40,663 nucleotides of DNA, from the NCBI RefSeq assembly GCF_023094165.1, contig NZ_JALMDK010000029.1, positions 1 through 40,663 on the forward strand. The letters run 5' to 3'. Source of the stretch: Crossiella sp. S99.2. GTDB taxonomy: Bacteria > Actinomycetota > Actinomycetes > Mycobacteriales > Pseudonocardiaceae. Position numbers and translations under genes: made by a program. The stretch's first letter is position 1. Every line of letters begins with the position of its first letter. The notes beneath the pieces are model-generated. The model saw only the letters and a program-made list of their open reading frames with translations, did no database searches and was not told the DNA's origin. Below are positions 40,591-40,663 of this stretch, piece by piece.

Positions 40591-40663
40591 ATGAGTAAGT
40601 CCTAACTCGGTCAGTGGTCGTAGGCGGTCAGGGATCTGGTCACGGGCTGGCCGGTGGCTCGGT

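Noticed and set aside
1..40663. CRISPR arrays, tRNA or rRNA genes, complete insertion sequences
   Set aside because: No regularly spaced repeats, cloverleaf-forming segments, rRNA-like sequence or intact transposase genes were noticed.

Overview
This window is high-GC actinomycete DNA. The strong third-position G/C bias, frequent GTG and TTG starts, the F420-type reductase fold and the style of the hypothetical proteins suggest a member of the Pseudonocardiales or a relative, but that placement is inference. No tRNA, rRNA, CRISPR array or intact insertion sequence was seen. Two kinds of region alternate.

Left flank (1-12.5 kb). These are accessory genes with a nucleotide and nucleic-acid flavour. 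There are two 2H phosphoesterases of the 2'-5' RNA ligase superfamily (1338-1952 and 5591-6280), a deoxyribosyltransferase-like/Nudix fusion (2984-4165) and an endonuclease/exonuclease/phosphatase family protein (6700-7656). Long hypothetical proteins follow (7960-10323 and 10774-12114), together with a small membrane protein and the C-terminal remnant of an integrase (4175-4426), which hints at past mobility.

Centre (12.5-27.7 kb). This is a compact block that looks like an undescribed biosynthetic gene cluster. On the plus strand it has an 831-aa leucyl-tRNA synthetase, a GNAT acetyltransferase and a TauD-family protein whose iron-binding His-X-Asp is His-Ile-Gly, the signature of Fe(II)/2-oxoglutarate halogenases. 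Divergent from these is an RmlD-like sugar reductase. A tightly coupled minus-strand operon reads from about 27.6 kb down to 20.1 kb. In order it encodes a 52-aa peptide with a perfect Shine-Dalgarno sequence, a 150-aa protein like the N-terminal part of SagB dehydrogenases (recognition-element-like), a 30-aa small ORF, a family-2 glycosyltransferase, a DegT/DnrJ/EryC1/StrS aminotransferase, a 380-aa protein I do not recognise, a fusion of a beta-hydroxyacid dehydrogenase with an F420 (Ddn-type) reductase domain, a GT4-like glycosyltransferase and a HAD phosphatase. The simplest reading is a glycosylated, possibly ribosomally derived and halogenated metabolite that inhibits LeuRS, with LeuRS and GNAT as self-protection. 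No transporter, regulator, YcaO, radical SAM enzyme, LanB-like protein or ThiF-like enzyme is visible.

Right flank (28.2-40.6 kb). Accessory genes resume, and several are paralogues of left-flank genes. The 441-aa protein (28266-29591) resembles part of the 787-aa protein, and the small protein at 30892 is about 70% identical to the one at 4800. Also present are a Nudix hydrolase, several hypothetical proteins, one intact gene (36815-37747) with a frameshifted paralogue fragment at 33830-34447, and decayed small membrane genes at 33141-33685. The cluster is therefore bracketed by related sequences in direct orientation, which fits an accessory island shaped by duplication and recombination.
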